A DNA stretch of 64,000 bases from Mesorhizobium sp. CU3 (lineage in GTDB: Bacteria > Pseudomonadota > Alphaproteobacteria > Rhizobiales > Rhizobiaceae): positions 1-64,000 of the forward strand of contig NZ_VFWX01000017.1 in assembly GCF_006442965.1 (NCBI RefSeq). Direction: 5' to 3'. Below are positions 32,574-41,263 of this stretch, piece after piece (within the stretch, counting starts at the first letter, position 1; each line of letters begins with the position of its first letter). Under the pieces are notes generated by a model. That model saw only the letters and a program-made list of their open reading frames with translations. It did no database searches and was not told the origin of the DNA. The position numbers were made by a program, and so were the translations under genes.

Positions 32574-33644
32574 TTGAAATCTTTTCGCGACAAGCGCCGC
32601 GATAGCCGTCCCGCCCGGGCGGAGCAGCCACGCCCGCGCGATGCGTTTGCGCCGGCGCGGCCGCCGGCAAAGCCTGCCGAGCGGCCCGAACCGAAGGACA
32701 GGCAGGAGGTAAAGCCCGCGCCGCGCATAGTGGCGCGCCGCGAGGGCCAGTTGCCGGCCGAAAAGCTGCCGCTGATCCTCGAAGTCGCGCCCAATGCCGA
32801 TTACGCGCTGCTCGACAGCGGCGGCGGCGAGAAGCTGGAGCAATACGGCCCCTATCGCATCGTGCGCCCCGAAGGCCAGGCGATCTGGCAGCGCGCCCTG
32901 CCGGCGAAGGAATGGCACCGCGCCGACGCCATCTTCACCGGCGACACCGACGAGGAAGGCATCGGCCGCTGGCGCTTTCCCAAGTCGCCGCTCGGCGAAA
33001 CCTGGCCGATGAAGCATGACGGCATCGACTATCTCGGCCGCTTCACCTCCTTCCGCCATGTCGGCGTCTTTCCCGAGCAGGCCTCGCACTGGGACCACAT
33101 GGCCGGCCTGATCGCGGCGGCGAAGCGTCCGGTGAAGGTCTTGAACCTCTTCGGCTACACCGGCCTTGCCTCGCTGGTCGCGGCCCGCGCCGGCGCCGAA
33201 GTCACCCATGTCGATGCCTCGAAGAAGGCGATCGGCTGGGCGCGAGAGAACCAGGAGATGGCCGGCCTTGCCGACAAGCCGATCCGCTGGATCGTCGAGG
33301 ACGCAGTGAAATTCGCCGAGCGCGAGGAACGCCGCGGCAGCCGCTACGACATCGTGCTGTTCGATCCGCCGGCCTATGGCCGCGGCCCCAAGGGCGAAGT
33401 CTGGCAATTGTTCGAGGATCTGCCTGGATTGACCGATCTCTGCCGCTCGATCCTGACGCCGAAGCCGATCGCCGCCGTGCTCACCGCCTATTCGATCCGG
33501 GCCTCCTTCTTCGCCATCCATGCCTTGATGCGCGATACGTTTGCCGGCATGGGCGGCACGGTCGAATCCGGCGAACTTATCATTCGCGAGAAGTCGGCCG
33601 GCCGCGCTTTGTCGACCTCGCTGTTCTCGCGCTGGGTGGCTTGA
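32574..33644 (+). CDS. Class I SAM-dependent RNA methyltransferase (RlmI-like)
   Basis: 356 residues from a TTG start with GGAG about 11 bases upstream. A basic, Pro-rich tail (1-60) precedes the catalytic domain: motif I VLNLFGYTGLAS (189-200), a DAS acidic end of strand 2 (214-216), and DPPAYGRGPKGEVW (264-277), a DPPxF/Y-type catalytic motif. The family contains 23S rRNA (cytosine-C5) methyltransferases; the substrate base is inferred. The next gene, an SpoU methyltransferase, begins two bases after the stop. Confidence 0.85.
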   Translation: MKSFRDKRRDSRPARAEQPRPRDAFAPARPPAKPAERPEPKDRQEVKPAPRIVARREGQLPAEKLPLILEVAPNADYALLDSGGGEKLEQYGPYRIVRPEGQAIWQRALPAKEWHRADAIFTGDTDEEGIGRWRFPKSPLGETWPMKHDGIDYLGRFTSFRHVGVFPEQASHWDHMAGLIAAAKRPVKVLNLFGYTGLASLVAARAGAEVTHVDASKKAIGWARENQEMAGLADKPIRWIVEDAVKFAEREERRGSRYDIVLFDPPAYGRGPKGEVWQLFEDLPGLTDLCRSILTPKPIAAVLTAYSIRASFFAIHALMRDTFAGMGGTVESGELIIREKSAGRALSTSLFSRWVA

Positions 33645-33645
33645 A

Positions 33646-34503
33646 ATGAACGCACATGACGGCGCCCGCCCGGTCGGGCAGGTCAAGGAAGTCACCAGCC
33701 TTGCCAATCCGCTGGTCAAGGACATCAAGGCGCTGGCGCTGAAGAAATTCCGCGACCAGCAGAACGCCTTCATGGCCGAGGGCCTGAAGCTGGTCATCGA
33801 CGCGCTCGACCTCGGCTGGTCGATCAAAACGTTGGTCTTTGCAAAGGCCGGACGCGGCAATGCGGCGGTCGAAAAGGTCGCCGCGCGCACCGTTGCCGCC
33901 GGCGGCACCGTGCTGGAAGTCTCGGAAAAGGTGCTGGCCGCCATCACCCGGCGCGAAAACCCGCAAATGGTGGTAGGCGTCTTTGCCCAGCAGACCTTGG
34001 CGCTGAAGGACATTCGCGCCAGGGATGGCGATGTCTGGGTGGCGCTCGACCGCGTCCGCGACCCCGGCAATCTCGGCACCGTCATCCGCACCGTCGACGC
34101 CGTCGGTGCCAAGGGCGTCATCCTGGTCGGCGAGACCACCGATCCGTTCTCGCTGGAGACGGTGCGCGCCACCATGGGCTCGATCTTCGCCGTTCCGGTC
34201 GCCAGGGCGACCGAGCAGGCCTTTCTTGCCTGGCGGCGCGATTTCTCCGGCCTCGTCGCCGGCACCCATCTCAAGGGCGCGGTCGACTATCGGTCCGTCG
34301 ATTTTTCGCGCGGTCCGGTGCTGCTTTTGATGGGCAACGAGCAGCAGGGCCTGCCCGGCAGCCTGGCCGAAAGCTGCGACAGGCTGCTCAGGATTCCGCA
34401 AGCCGGCCGCGCCGACTCGCTCAACCTGGCGGTCGCCACCGGCGTCATGCTGTTCGAGATAAGGCGCGGCGCCTTGAAGCTCGACGCCACCGAGACGCGA
34501 TGA
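33646..34503 (+). CDS. TrmH/SpoU family RNA 2'-O-methyltransferase
   Basis: 285 residues from the ATG at 33646. N-terminal substrate-binding domain, then the knotted SPOUT domain with motif 1 LDRVRDPGNLGTVIRT, motif 2 LLMGNEQQGLP and motif 3 IPQAGRADSLNLAVATGVMLFE. It uses SAM to methylate a ribose 2'-OH in rRNA or tRNA, as RlmB does. It starts 2 bases after the RlmI-like gene, so rRNA modification genes are clustered here, followed by lspA. Confidence 0.92.
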   Translation: MNAHDGARPVGQVKEVTSLANPLVKDIKALALKKFRDQQNAFMAEGLKLVIDALDLGWSIKTLVFAKAGRGNAAVEKVAARTVAAGGTVLEVSEKVLAAITRRENPQMVVGVFAQQTLALKDIRARDGDVWVALDRVRDPGNLGTVIRTVDAVGAKGVILVGETTDPFSLETVRATMGSIFAVPVARATEQAFLAWRRDFSGLVAGTHLKGAVDYRSVDFSRGPVLLLMGNEQQGLPGSLAESCDRLLRIPQAGRADSLNLAVATGVMLFEIRRGALKLDATETR

Positions 34504-34514
34504 GGACTGATTAA

Positions 34515-34997
34515 GTGAAATCCTGGTCCCCTTATGCCCTGCTGGTGGTCGTTGCAGTCGCGCTCGACCAGTGGATCAAGCAACTAGTCGAGAACGGTCT
34601 CGCCTTCCAGGAAAAGGTCGATCTCGTGCCGTTCCTGGCGCTGTTTCGCACCTATAATACCGGCATCGCCTTCTCGATGTTCCAGTCCTTCGGCGACACC
34701 GGCCTGGTGGTTATCGCCGTGCTGGTCGTCGCTTTCGTGCTCTATCTCGCCACACGCACGCCGGCCGGACATATCGTCGCCCGCGTGGGCTTTGCGCTCA
34801 TCATCGGCGGCGCGCTCGGCAATTTGATCGACCGCGCCGTCTACGGCCACGTCATCGACTACATCTTGTTCCACACGCCCGTCTGGTCCTTCGCCGTGTT
34901 CAACCTCGCCGATGCCTTCATTTCGGTCGGCGCCGCACTTGTCGTCTTCGACGAACTGATCGGCTGGCGCCGCCAGCCGAAGCCTTCGCAAGATTGA
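34515..34997 (+). CDS. lspA: Prolipoprotein signal peptidase II
   Basis: 160 residues from a GTG start. Four transmembrane helices; catalytic Asp pair D115 (GHVIDY) and D133 (FNLADAFI), and the conserved NTGIAFSM loop at 48-55. It removes signal peptides from lipidated prolipoproteins in the inner membrane. Read with the SpoU gene 11 bases upstream. Confidence 0.95.
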   Translation: MKSWSPYALLVVVAVALDQWIKQLVENGLAFQEKVDLVPFLALFRTYNTGIAFSMFQSFGDTGLVVIAVLVVAFVLYLATRTPAGHIVARVGFALIIGGALGNLIDRAVYGHVIDYILFHTPVWSFAVFNLADAFISVGAALVVFDELIGWRRQPKPSQD

Positions 34998-35053
34998 CCG
35001 CGCGGGTCTGTCGCCGCACAGTCCAACGACCCACGGAAACCCGAGGAGAAAAA

Positions 35054-36043
35054 ATGTCCGCCACGTTCAAAGCCATCCTGGTTTCGCGCGATGCCGAGAA
35101 GAAGCAATCCGTCGATGTCGTCGACCTGACCGAAGCCGAGCTGATGGAAGGCGATGTCACCGTTGCCGTCGAGGCGACGACGGTGAACTACAAGGATGGG
35201 CTGGCCATCACCGGCAAGGCGCCGGTGGTACGTCGCTGGCCGCTGGTACCGGGCATCGATTTCGCCGGCACCGTGATCGACTCCTCGCATGCGGATTGGC
35301 GCAAGGGCGATCATGTCATCCTCAATGGCTGGGGCGTCGGCGAGACGCATTACGGCGCCTATGCCGGACGCGCCCGCGTCAAGGGCGACTGGCTGGTACC
35401 GCTGCCGGAAGGCATCAGCGCGCATGACGCGATGGCCGTCGGCACCGCCGGCTATACGGCAATGCTCTCCGTCATGGCGCTGGAACGCCACGGCATCCTG
35501 CCTGACCGAGGCCCCGTGGTGGTGACGGGTGCGGCCGGCGGCGTCGGCTCTGTCGCCGTCTCGATCCTCTCCAGCCTCGGCTACCACGTGATCGCATCCA
35601 CCGGCCGCAATGCCGAAAGCCCCTATTTGATCGACCTCGGCGCGGCCGAGGTTATCTCGCGCGAGGAGCTTAGCCAGCCGGCCAAGCCCCTTGCCAAGGA
35701 ACGTTGGGCCGGCGGCGTCGATTCCGTCGGCAGCCATACCCTGGCCAATGTGCTGTCGATGACCTCCTATGGCGGCGCCGTCGCCGCCTGCGGCCTGGCC
35801 GGCGGAATGGATCTGCCGTCGAGCGTCGCCCCCTTCATCTTGCGCGGCGTATCGCTGCTCGGCATCGATTCCGTCATGGCACCGAAAGCAGTCCGGCTGG
35901 AGGCATGGCGCCGCATCGGCAAAGATCTCGACCTCAAGAAATTGTCGACCTTGTCACGCACGATCGGCTTCGACGGCATCGTCGATGCCGCGCGCGACAT
36001 CGTCGAAGGCAAGGTCAGGGGCCGCGTCGTCGTCGATATGTAG
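35054..36043 (+). CDS. acuI: Acrylyl-CoA reductase (AcuI/YhdH) family MDR enzyme
   Basis: 329 residues from the ATG at 35054 (GAGGAGAAA). It opens ATFKAILVSRDAEKKQSVDVV and has the MDR nucleotide loop VTGAAGGVGSVAVSIL and WAGGVDSVGSHTLANVLS, typical of AcuI/YhdH. No zinc-binding cysteines. It reduces acryloyl-CoA to propionyl-CoA with NADPH; in rhizobia this detoxifies acryloyl-CoA. Independent transcription unit after lspA. Confidence 0.85.
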   Translation: MSATFKAILVSRDAEKKQSVDVVDLTEAELMEGDVTVAVEATTVNYKDGLAITGKAPVVRRWPLVPGIDFAGTVIDSSHADWRKGDHVILNGWGVGETHYGAYAGRARVKGDWLVPLPEGISAHDAMAVGTAGYTAMLSVMALERHGILPDRGPVVVTGAAGGVGSVAVSILSSLGYHVIASTGRNAESPYLIDLGAAEVISREELSQPAKPLAKERWAGGVDSVGSHTLANVLSMTSYGGAVAACGLAGGMDLPSSVAPFILRGVSLLGIDSVMAPKAVRLEAWRRIGKDLDLKKLSTLSRTIGFDGIVDAARDIVEGKVRGRVVVDM

Positions 36044-36151
36044 CCGGCAAGCCCCGGTTTCGTCGGCGCCGATGCCCGGAACGCACGAAATCGCTAAAAT
36101 TCGAACGATCCGCCGCAGCCTTCCATAATCTCTATCTGGCATGGTTCGCGC

Positions 36152-38431
36152 ATGGTCGCGGATTCCGACACCAGGCAGGACAGCAAGCCGGCAGGCGCTG
36201 ACGGGCTCGCCCCGGATGCGCCCAGGCGGCGTTTGCTCGTCACGCCGCCGCTGGCGCCCGAATTGCCGCGCGCCAGGCACGAAGGCCTGCCCTTCCTGAC
36301 GCTCGTCGCCATTGCCGTGCTGATCGGACTGGCGCATCTCACCGGAGCGCCGCCGATCGTCACCATCGGCCTTGCCGCGATGGGACTTGCCGGCCTCGCA
36401 ATGTATCTGCGCGAACGTCGCGACAAGCGCCGCACCGCGGCGCTGCTCGATGCGACGGCTGCCCGCAGCCGCGCCGAGATCGAGACGCTGGCCGACCGCA
36501 TGTGGGAGATGCAGGAGAGCGAAGAGCGTTTTCGCGGCCTCATCGACGCGCTCGGCGATCTCGTCGTCCACCGCAACCGCGACGGCCATATCGTCTATGC
36601 CAACAAGGTGTTTGCCCAGCTCGTCGACATCGACCCGCGCGATCTCGCCGGCAAGACCCTGTCGGAGCTTGGCATCGATGTCGGCATCGTTCCCGACGCC
36701 GCCTTTTCCGATCACGAATGCCTGAGCTCCACCGATGTCGCCATCCGCACGCCGAGCGGTCCGCGCTGGTTCTCCTGGATCGAACTGTCGGTGCGCGACA
36801 AGGACACCGGCGCTGTCTCGCATCGGGCGATCGCCCGCGACATAACCGGGCGCAAGCGCGCCGAAGCCTCGCTGATCACCGCGCGCGAACGCGCCGAGTA
36901 TGCCAGCCAAGCCAAGTCGCGCTTCCTCGCCACTGTCAGCCATGAGATCCGCACGCCGATGAACGGCATCATGGGCATGGCGAAATTGCTTGCCGACACC
37001 GACCTGTCGCCGGAGCAGCGCACCTATGTCGGCGCCGTCTCGACCTCCGCCAGCGCGTTGCTCGCCCTCATCGAAGACCTGCTCGACTATTCCAAGATCG
37101 AGGCCGGCCGTTTCGAACCCGAACCGCAGCCGACCTCGCTGCGCGAGATCGCCGACAACATCATCGAGCTCCTGGCTTCGAAGGCCTTCGCCAAGAATAT
37201 CGGGCTGGGCTGCCACGTCGAACCCGATGTGCCGCAGATGATCACCGCCGACCCGGGCCGCCTGCGCCAGGTGCTGCTCAATCTCATCGGCAATGCCGTG
37301 AAATTCACCGACGCCGGTGGCGTGCTTTTGACCGTGGCGCGCGCCCGCACCGAGACCACCGACCATATCTGCTTCACGGTCGCCGACACCGGCCCGGGGC
37401 TGCGCGAGGAGGACATGGATCGCATCTTCGAGGAATTCGAGCAGTCAGACGGGACCTCGACCAGGGTGCATGGCGGCGCCGGCCTCGGCCTTGCGATCTC
37501 GAAGCGGCTGGTCTCCGCCATGGGCGGCACCATCTCTGTCTCGAGCCGGCTCGGCGAAGGCTCGGAGTTCGTCCTCGAAATCCCCGCGGTCCAGGCGACC
37601 GAACCGCCGCAGCACCGCAAGAACATCCTGGCCGACCGGCGCGCGGTGATCGTGTCGAGGAACGCGATCGAGGCCGATGCCATCGCCCGCACCATCCGCA
37701 CCCATGGCGGCAGCGTCGAAATCGTCGCCACGCCGACCCAGGCCGCGCCCTTGGCCTCGGGCTGCAACGCGCTGCTGATCGATGCCGCGCTGGAGAACAG
37801 CGACGGACGCATGCTTAAGCGCCTGCGCGAAAGCGGCTTCGCCGATTGCGAGGCCATCACGCTGATCGCGCCGACCGACCGCGGCCTGCTCGGCGAATTC
37901 CGCGCCAATGGCTACGCCACCTTCCTTGCAAGGCCGGTGCGTGGCGAAACGCTGCTTCGGGTGCTGTTGACCAGCCATGCGCCGGCGCCCGCCCAGCCGC
38001 AGCCCGAGCCGCGCGGCGGCTCCTCCGCACGCCGGCGCGACCAGGGCCTGTCTGTGCTGATCGCCGAGGACAACGACATCAACGCCTTGCTCGCCCGCGC
38101 CACGCTTACCAAGGCCGGACATCGCGTCAGGATCGTCGGCAACGGCAAGGCCGCGGTCGATGCCGTGACCGAGGCCGGGCTCAAGCACCGCTTCGACGTG
38201 GTGCTGATGGACCTCCACATGCCGGTCATGGACGGGCTCGACGCGATCGCGGCCATCCGCCGGCATGAGGAAGCGACCGCCGTGCCGCCGATCCCGATCA
38301 TGGTGCTCTCGGCCGACAGCCAGGAAAAGACCCGCCATGCGGTACTTGCTCACGGCGCCAGCGGCTTCGTGACCAAGCCGCTCGATCCCGACGCGCTCGT
38401 CCAGGCGGTCGAGGGCCAGGTCGCGGCTTAG
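36152..38431 (+). CDS. PAS-containing hybrid sensor histidine kinase with a degenerate middle receiver
   Basis: 759 residues. Two short membrane segments (about 48-62 and 68-85), PAS (122-235), HisKA with phosphoacceptor H264 (ATVSHEIRTPMNG), HATPase with N381 and the G-boxes ADTGPGL and GGAGLGLA, then a middle domain (497-608) shaped like a receiver but lacking the acid pair and with Arg 594 in place of the conserved Lys, then an intact receiver (634-757; D687 in VVLMDLHMP, K742). No output domain, so it is a phosphorelay intermediate. The signal is unknown. It lies immediately upstream of olsB, as in Sinorhizobium. Confidence 0.9.
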   Translation: MVADSDTRQDSKPAGADGLAPDAPRRRLLVTPPLAPELPRARHEGLPFLTLVAIAVLIGLAHLTGAPPIVTIGLAAMGLAGLAMYLRERRDKRRTAALLDATAARSRAEIETLADRMWEMQESEERFRGLIDALGDLVVHRNRDGHIVYANKVFAQLVDIDPRDLAGKTLSELGIDVGIVPDAAFSDHECLSSTDVAIRTPSGPRWFSWIELSVRDKDTGAVSHRAIARDITGRKRAEASLITARERAEYASQAKSRFLATVSHEIRTPMNGIMGMAKLLADTDLSPEQRTYVGAVSTSASALLALIEDLLDYSKIEAGRFEPEPQPTSLREIADNIIELLASKAFAKNIGLGCHVEPDVPQMITADPGRLRQVLLNLIGNAVKFTDAGGVLLTVARARTETTDHICFTVADTGPGLREEDMDRIFEEFEQSDGTSTRVHGGAGLGLAISKRLVSAMGGTISVSSRLGEGSEFVLEIPAVQATEPPQHRKNILADRRAVIVSRNAIEADAIARTIRTHGGSVEIVATPTQAAPLASGCNALLIDAALENSDGRMLKRLRESGFADCEAITLIAPTDRGLLGEFRANGYATFLARPVRGETLLRVLLTSHAPAPAQPQPEPRGGSSARRRDQGLSVLIAEDNDINALLARATLTKAGHRVRIVGNGKAAVDAVTEAGLKHRFDVVLMDLHMPVMDGLDAIAAIRRHEEATAVPPIPIMVLSADSQEKTRHAVLAHGASGFVTKPLDPDALVQAVEGQVAA

Positions 38432-38623
38432 GCTTTCGAAAACTGCAATCCGGTTCTAGCCAAACAGACGTGAGAGTTCCGGTCCGATTTAGGTGCCTTG
38501 GGGCGGTAACGAAATTTTTAACCGCGGCGAGCCTTGGATTGCCTGGGTTTTGCGGCCGTAAGCTAGCCGGTTGAAGGTAATTGCCAGCCGGCGAAGTATT
38601 GCCCGCCCCGTCGTATCACGGTA

Positions 38624-38641
38624 CTGTCACAATCCTGTTGC
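38624..38641 (+). promoter_or_regulatory. Pho-box-like PhoB site upstream of olsB
   Basis: CTGTCAC-AATC-CTGTTGC: two CTGT-starting 7-mers separated by 4 bases, the layout of a PhoB half-site pair (CTGTCAT-N4-CTGTCAT). It ends 51 bases before the GTG, allowing a -10 box in CACCGTAT. PhoB-dependent ornithine-lipid synthesis under phosphate limitation is known from Sinorhizobium; its operation here is inferred. Confidence 0.6.
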
Positions 38642-38692
38642 ACCTACACCGTATCCCCGTGCCAAGAGGGATGGCTCGAAGGAGAATCACTC

Positions 38693-39580
38693 GTGCATAC
38701 AGTTATGCCTGACTGTGACACTCGGCCAAATGCTGGCGGCGCCCTCATCGCTGCCCGTACCGCCGATGCCGTCGCAAGCGGCGCACCGCTGGGCCGTATC
38801 GGCAATCTCGAAGTGCGGCTCGCCCGCAACGAGGCCGAAATCGCCGCTGCCCAGGAAGTACGCTACCGGGTGTTCTATGACGAGCTTGGCGCCAGGAAGG
38901 ATTTGTTTCAGGCGCAGGACCGGCGCGACGCCGACCGTTTCGACCCGCTTTGCGATCACCTTCTGGTGCTCGACACCTCGCTGCCCGGCCCCGAGCATCG
39001 CCGCATCGTCGGCACCTATCGCCTGCTGCGGCAGGAGATCGCCACGGCGGCCGGCGGCTTCTATTCCGAGGGCGAGTTCGAGCTCACCAAGCTGGTCGCG
39101 CGCCATCCGGGCCATCGCTTCCTCGAGCTCGGCCGCTCCTGCGTTCTCAAGGAATACCGCTCCAAGCGCACGATCGAGGCGCTCTGGCAAGGCATCTGGG
39201 CTTACATCAACCATTACAATATCGGCGTCATGACCGGCTGCGCCTCCTTCCATGGCATCGTGCCGGCCGCGCACGCCGAGGCGCTGACCTATCTCGCCCA
39301 TCACTGCCGCACCGATTCCGCCTGGGATGTCCGGGCGGTGGCCGGCCGCTACTGCTCGATGGACCTGATGCCGATCGAGGCGGTGAACGCCAAGGCGGCG
39401 ATCGCCGCCATGCCGCCGCTGGTCAAGGGCTATCTGCGCGTCGGCGCCCGCATCGGCGACGGCTGCGTCATCGACCACGAATTCTCGACTGTCGACGTCT
39501 TCGTCGTCATGCCGGTCAAGGAGATCGGCGCCCGCTACGTCAATTATTATGGCGGTGAAGGGCAGCGCTTCGCGGCGTGA
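38693..39580 (+). CDS. olsB: L-ornithine N-alpha-acyltransferase OlsB
   Basis: 295 residues from a GTG with AAGGAGAA 6-13 bases upstream. Acetyltransferase fold of the autoinducer-synthase-like type (RLARNEAEIAAAQEVRYRVFYDELGARKD; FLELGRSCVLKEYRSKRTIEALWQGIWAYI; CASFHGIVPAAHAEALTYL), the length and pattern of rhizobial OlsB. It transfers a 3-hydroxyacyl chain from ACP to ornithine, giving lyso-ornithine lipid. olsA is not in the window. The Pho box supports both the call and the start. Confidence 0.85.
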   Translation: MHTVMPDCDTRPNAGGALIAARTADAVASGAPLGRIGNLEVRLARNEAEIAAAQEVRYRVFYDELGARKDLFQAQDRRDADRFDPLCDHLLVLDTSLPGPEHRRIVGTYRLLRQEIATAAGGFYSEGEFELTKLVARHPGHRFLELGRSCVLKEYRSKRTIEALWQGIWAYINHYNIGVMTGCASFHGIVPAAHAEALTYLAHHCRTDSAWDVRAVAGRYCSMDLMPIEAVNAKAAIAAMPPLVKGYLRVGARIGDGCVIDHEFSTVDVFVVMPVKEIGARYVNYYGGEGQRFAA

Positions 39581-39585
39581 ATCAG

Positions 39586-39636
39586 TCAGTAGTGAGTAGT
39601 CATTGGTGAGCAGCAGCGCTCACACACTCACTACCC
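39586..39636. repeat. Inverted repeat between olsB and the TRIC-channel gene
   Basis: AGTAGTGAGT against ACTCACTACC, plus an inner GTGAGC/GCTCAC stem. Low-complexity heptamer-like sequence, AT-richer than its neighbours. It lies between the convergent olsB and TRIC stops and runs up to the TRIC stop codon. It could act as a terminator for both genes. Confidence 0.6.
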
Positions 39637-39637
39637 A

Positions 39638-40285
39638 CTATTCCCTCCTCACTCTGGGTATGTCTTCCGGCCTCCGCCCCGGCCGGCTCTTATAGGCCGG
39701 AAACGACCAGCCGAATTTCAGCGCGCCACCACGCACGACGAATGCCGCCGCGAAGCCGAGCAGGCTCGATGCCAGCGCCGGCAGGCCGGCAAGATCGCCG
39801 AGCGTGAAGAGGGTGGCGCCGGCGAGAGCGGCCGTGACATAGATTTCCGGCCTCAGCAGCACCGAAGGCTCGCCCGCGAGCAGGTCGCGCAGGATGCCGC
39901 CGAAAGTCGCGGTCAGCACGCCCATGACGACCGACACGACCGGCGAACCGGTGATCGCCAGCCCCTTGGCGGCGCCCATCACGCAGAAGGCGGCAAGCCC
40001 GATCGCATCGAGCCAGAGCAGCAGCTTGTAACGGGATTCGAACCGGTGCGCGCTGAAGAAGACAAGCACCGCCACCACGGCGCAGATCAGCACATAGCCG
40101 CTGTTGGCCACCCAGAACACCGGCAGGTTGAGGATGACGTCGCGCAGCGTTCCGCCGCCGATGCCGGTGACGCTGGCCAGGAACAGGAAGCCGATGATAT
40201 CGAGCTCTTTGCGCGAAGCCGCAAGCGCGCCCGTCGCCGCGAAGACGGCGACGCCGGCATAGTCGAGCAAGGCGATGGGATTCAT
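39638..40285 (-). CDS. Trimeric intracellular cation (TRIC)/UPF0126 channel family protein
   Basis: 215 residues, seven predicted transmembrane helices made of two repeats (GIGGGTLRDVILN at about 41-53 and TFGGILRDLLAG at about 127-138, the paired G-G-x-L-R-D motifs of UPF0126/YicG). Family members are homotrimeric channels; ion specificity here is unknown. No ribosome site precedes the ATG: the bases directly upstream belong to a repeat. The C-terminal few codons also run into a repeat. Confidence 0.88.
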   Translation of the reverse strand: MNPIALLDYAGVAVFAATGALAASRKELDIIGFLFLASVTGIGGGTLRDVILNLPVFWVANSGYVLICAVVAVLVFFSAHRFESRYKLLLWLDAIGLAAFCVMGAAKGLAITGSPVVSVVMGVLTATFGGILRDLLAGEPSVLLRPEIYVTAALAGATLFTLGDLAGLPALASSLLGFAAAFVVRGGALKFGWSFPAYKSRPGRRPEDIPRVRRE

Positions 40286-40287
40286 GA

Positions 40288-40407
40288 GAGTAAGGGAGTA
40301 GGGCAGTAAGGGAATAGGGGAATAGGGAAGCTATTGAATACCACAGAACCGCGTGAATGCACGGTTTGGCTTTTTCCCTACTGCCTTACTGCCCTACTCC
40401 CTTACTC
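40288..40407. repeat. Inverted repeat pair (AGTAAGGG units) between TRIC gene and grpE
   Basis: A 24-base sequence built of AGTAGGG/AGTAAGG units at 40288-40311 recurs perfectly inverted at 40384-40407, with 72 bases between; partial similarity continues inward. The left arm starts 3 bases upstream of the TRIC start codon and replaces its ribosome site; the right arm lies 7 bases beyond the grpE stop. On RNA it forms a long stem. Confidence 0.8.
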
Positions 40408-40413
40408 CCCTAA

Positions 40414-41046
40414 TCACGCATCCTTCTCGGCCTGCTCGTTCACCGGCCCCGGCTCGACCGGCGCGGCGGCGGCGGCCTTCGGGCCGCCCTTCGACACGCC
40501 GACCATGGCCGGCCGCAGCACCCGCTCGCCGATCGAATATCCAGGCTGCACGACCTGGACGACCGTGCCGGCCGGGATCTCCGGATTGGGCACCTCGAAC
40601 ATCGCCTGGTGGAAGTTCGGATCGAACTTCTCGCCTTCCGGCGCCAGCTTCTTCACGCCATGGCGCTCCAGCGCCGAAAGCATGGCGCGCTCGGTGAGGT
40701 CGACGCCCTCGATCAGCGACTTGAAGCCGGCATCGCCCGCGGCCTTCGCCTCGGCCGGGATGGCATCCAGCGCACGGCGCAGATTGTCCGACACCGACAG
40801 CATGTCGCGCGCGAAATTCGCCACCGCGTAGCTGCGCGCGTCATGCACGTCGCGCGCGGTGCGCCGGCGCAGGTTTTCCATCTCCGCGGCAGTGCGCAGC
40901 GCGCGGTCCTTCAGTTCCTCGTTTTCCTTCAGCAGTCGTACAAGCGCTTCATAGTCGCCGTCGACGCCGCCTTGCGCACGTTCGCCGGAAGCCTCTGCGG
41001 CTTCAATGTCGTCTGGCGCGCGTTCGTCTTTTGCCTGGTCGCTCAT
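40414..41046 (-). CDS. grpE: Nucleotide exchange factor GrpE
   Basis: 210 residues. A charged N-terminal tail, a long coiled-coil helix (about 30-80: YEALVRLLKENEELKDRALRTAAEMENLRRRTARDV), then the beta domain (PNFHQAMFEVPNPEIPAGTVVQVVQPGYSIGERVLRPAMVGVSKG) and an Ala/Pro tail. It drives ADP release from DnaK. Expected to be heat-induced: an RpoH-like promoter lies 40-70 bases upstream. hrcA, its usual neighbour, is not present here. Confidence 0.95.
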   Translation of the reverse strand: MSDQAKDERAPDDIEAAEASGERAQGGVDGDYEALVRLLKENEELKDRALRTAAEMENLRRRTARDVHDARSYAVANFARDMLSVSDNLRRALDAIPAEAKAAGDAGFKSLIEGVDLTERAMLSALERHGVKKLAPEGEKFDPNFHQAMFEVPNPEIPAGTVVQVVQPGYSIGERVLRPAMVGVSKGGPKAAAAAPVEPGPVNEQAEKDA

Positions 41047-41087
41047 CGCCGTTTCCCATCATTTCGATTGGTCTGGATTTGCGCCCG

Positions 41088-41116
41088 ATATCGAGGTTTG
41101 AGGGCCAAAAATCAAG
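41088..41116 (-). promoter_or_regulatory. RpoH-like promoter of grpE
   Basis: On the minus strand CTTGAT (41116-41111), 15-base spacer, CTCGATAT (41095-41088), which resembles CTTGAAA-N11-16-CCCCATAT. It lies 42 bases upstream of the grpE ATG. Less exact than the hsp20 promoter; support comes from the heat-shock gene behind it. Confidence 0.4.
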
Positions 41117-41263
41117 GGGCAAGCGCCAGCCGCGGCTCTCGGCATTCATTCCAGATTAATTCAAATTTTACCGTATCGACTGGCTTCGGTTGCCATCACG
41201 GGCTCGTGCGGGAACCATTGCCGGGCTGCGGGAGTTTCGAAGCCGACACAGGATTTTGGGACG

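Noticed and set aside
32448..34274. 608-codon minus-strand frame
   Set aside because: Runs antisense through the two methyltransferase genes and lacks any motif; the plus-strand genes have complete catalytic motifs.
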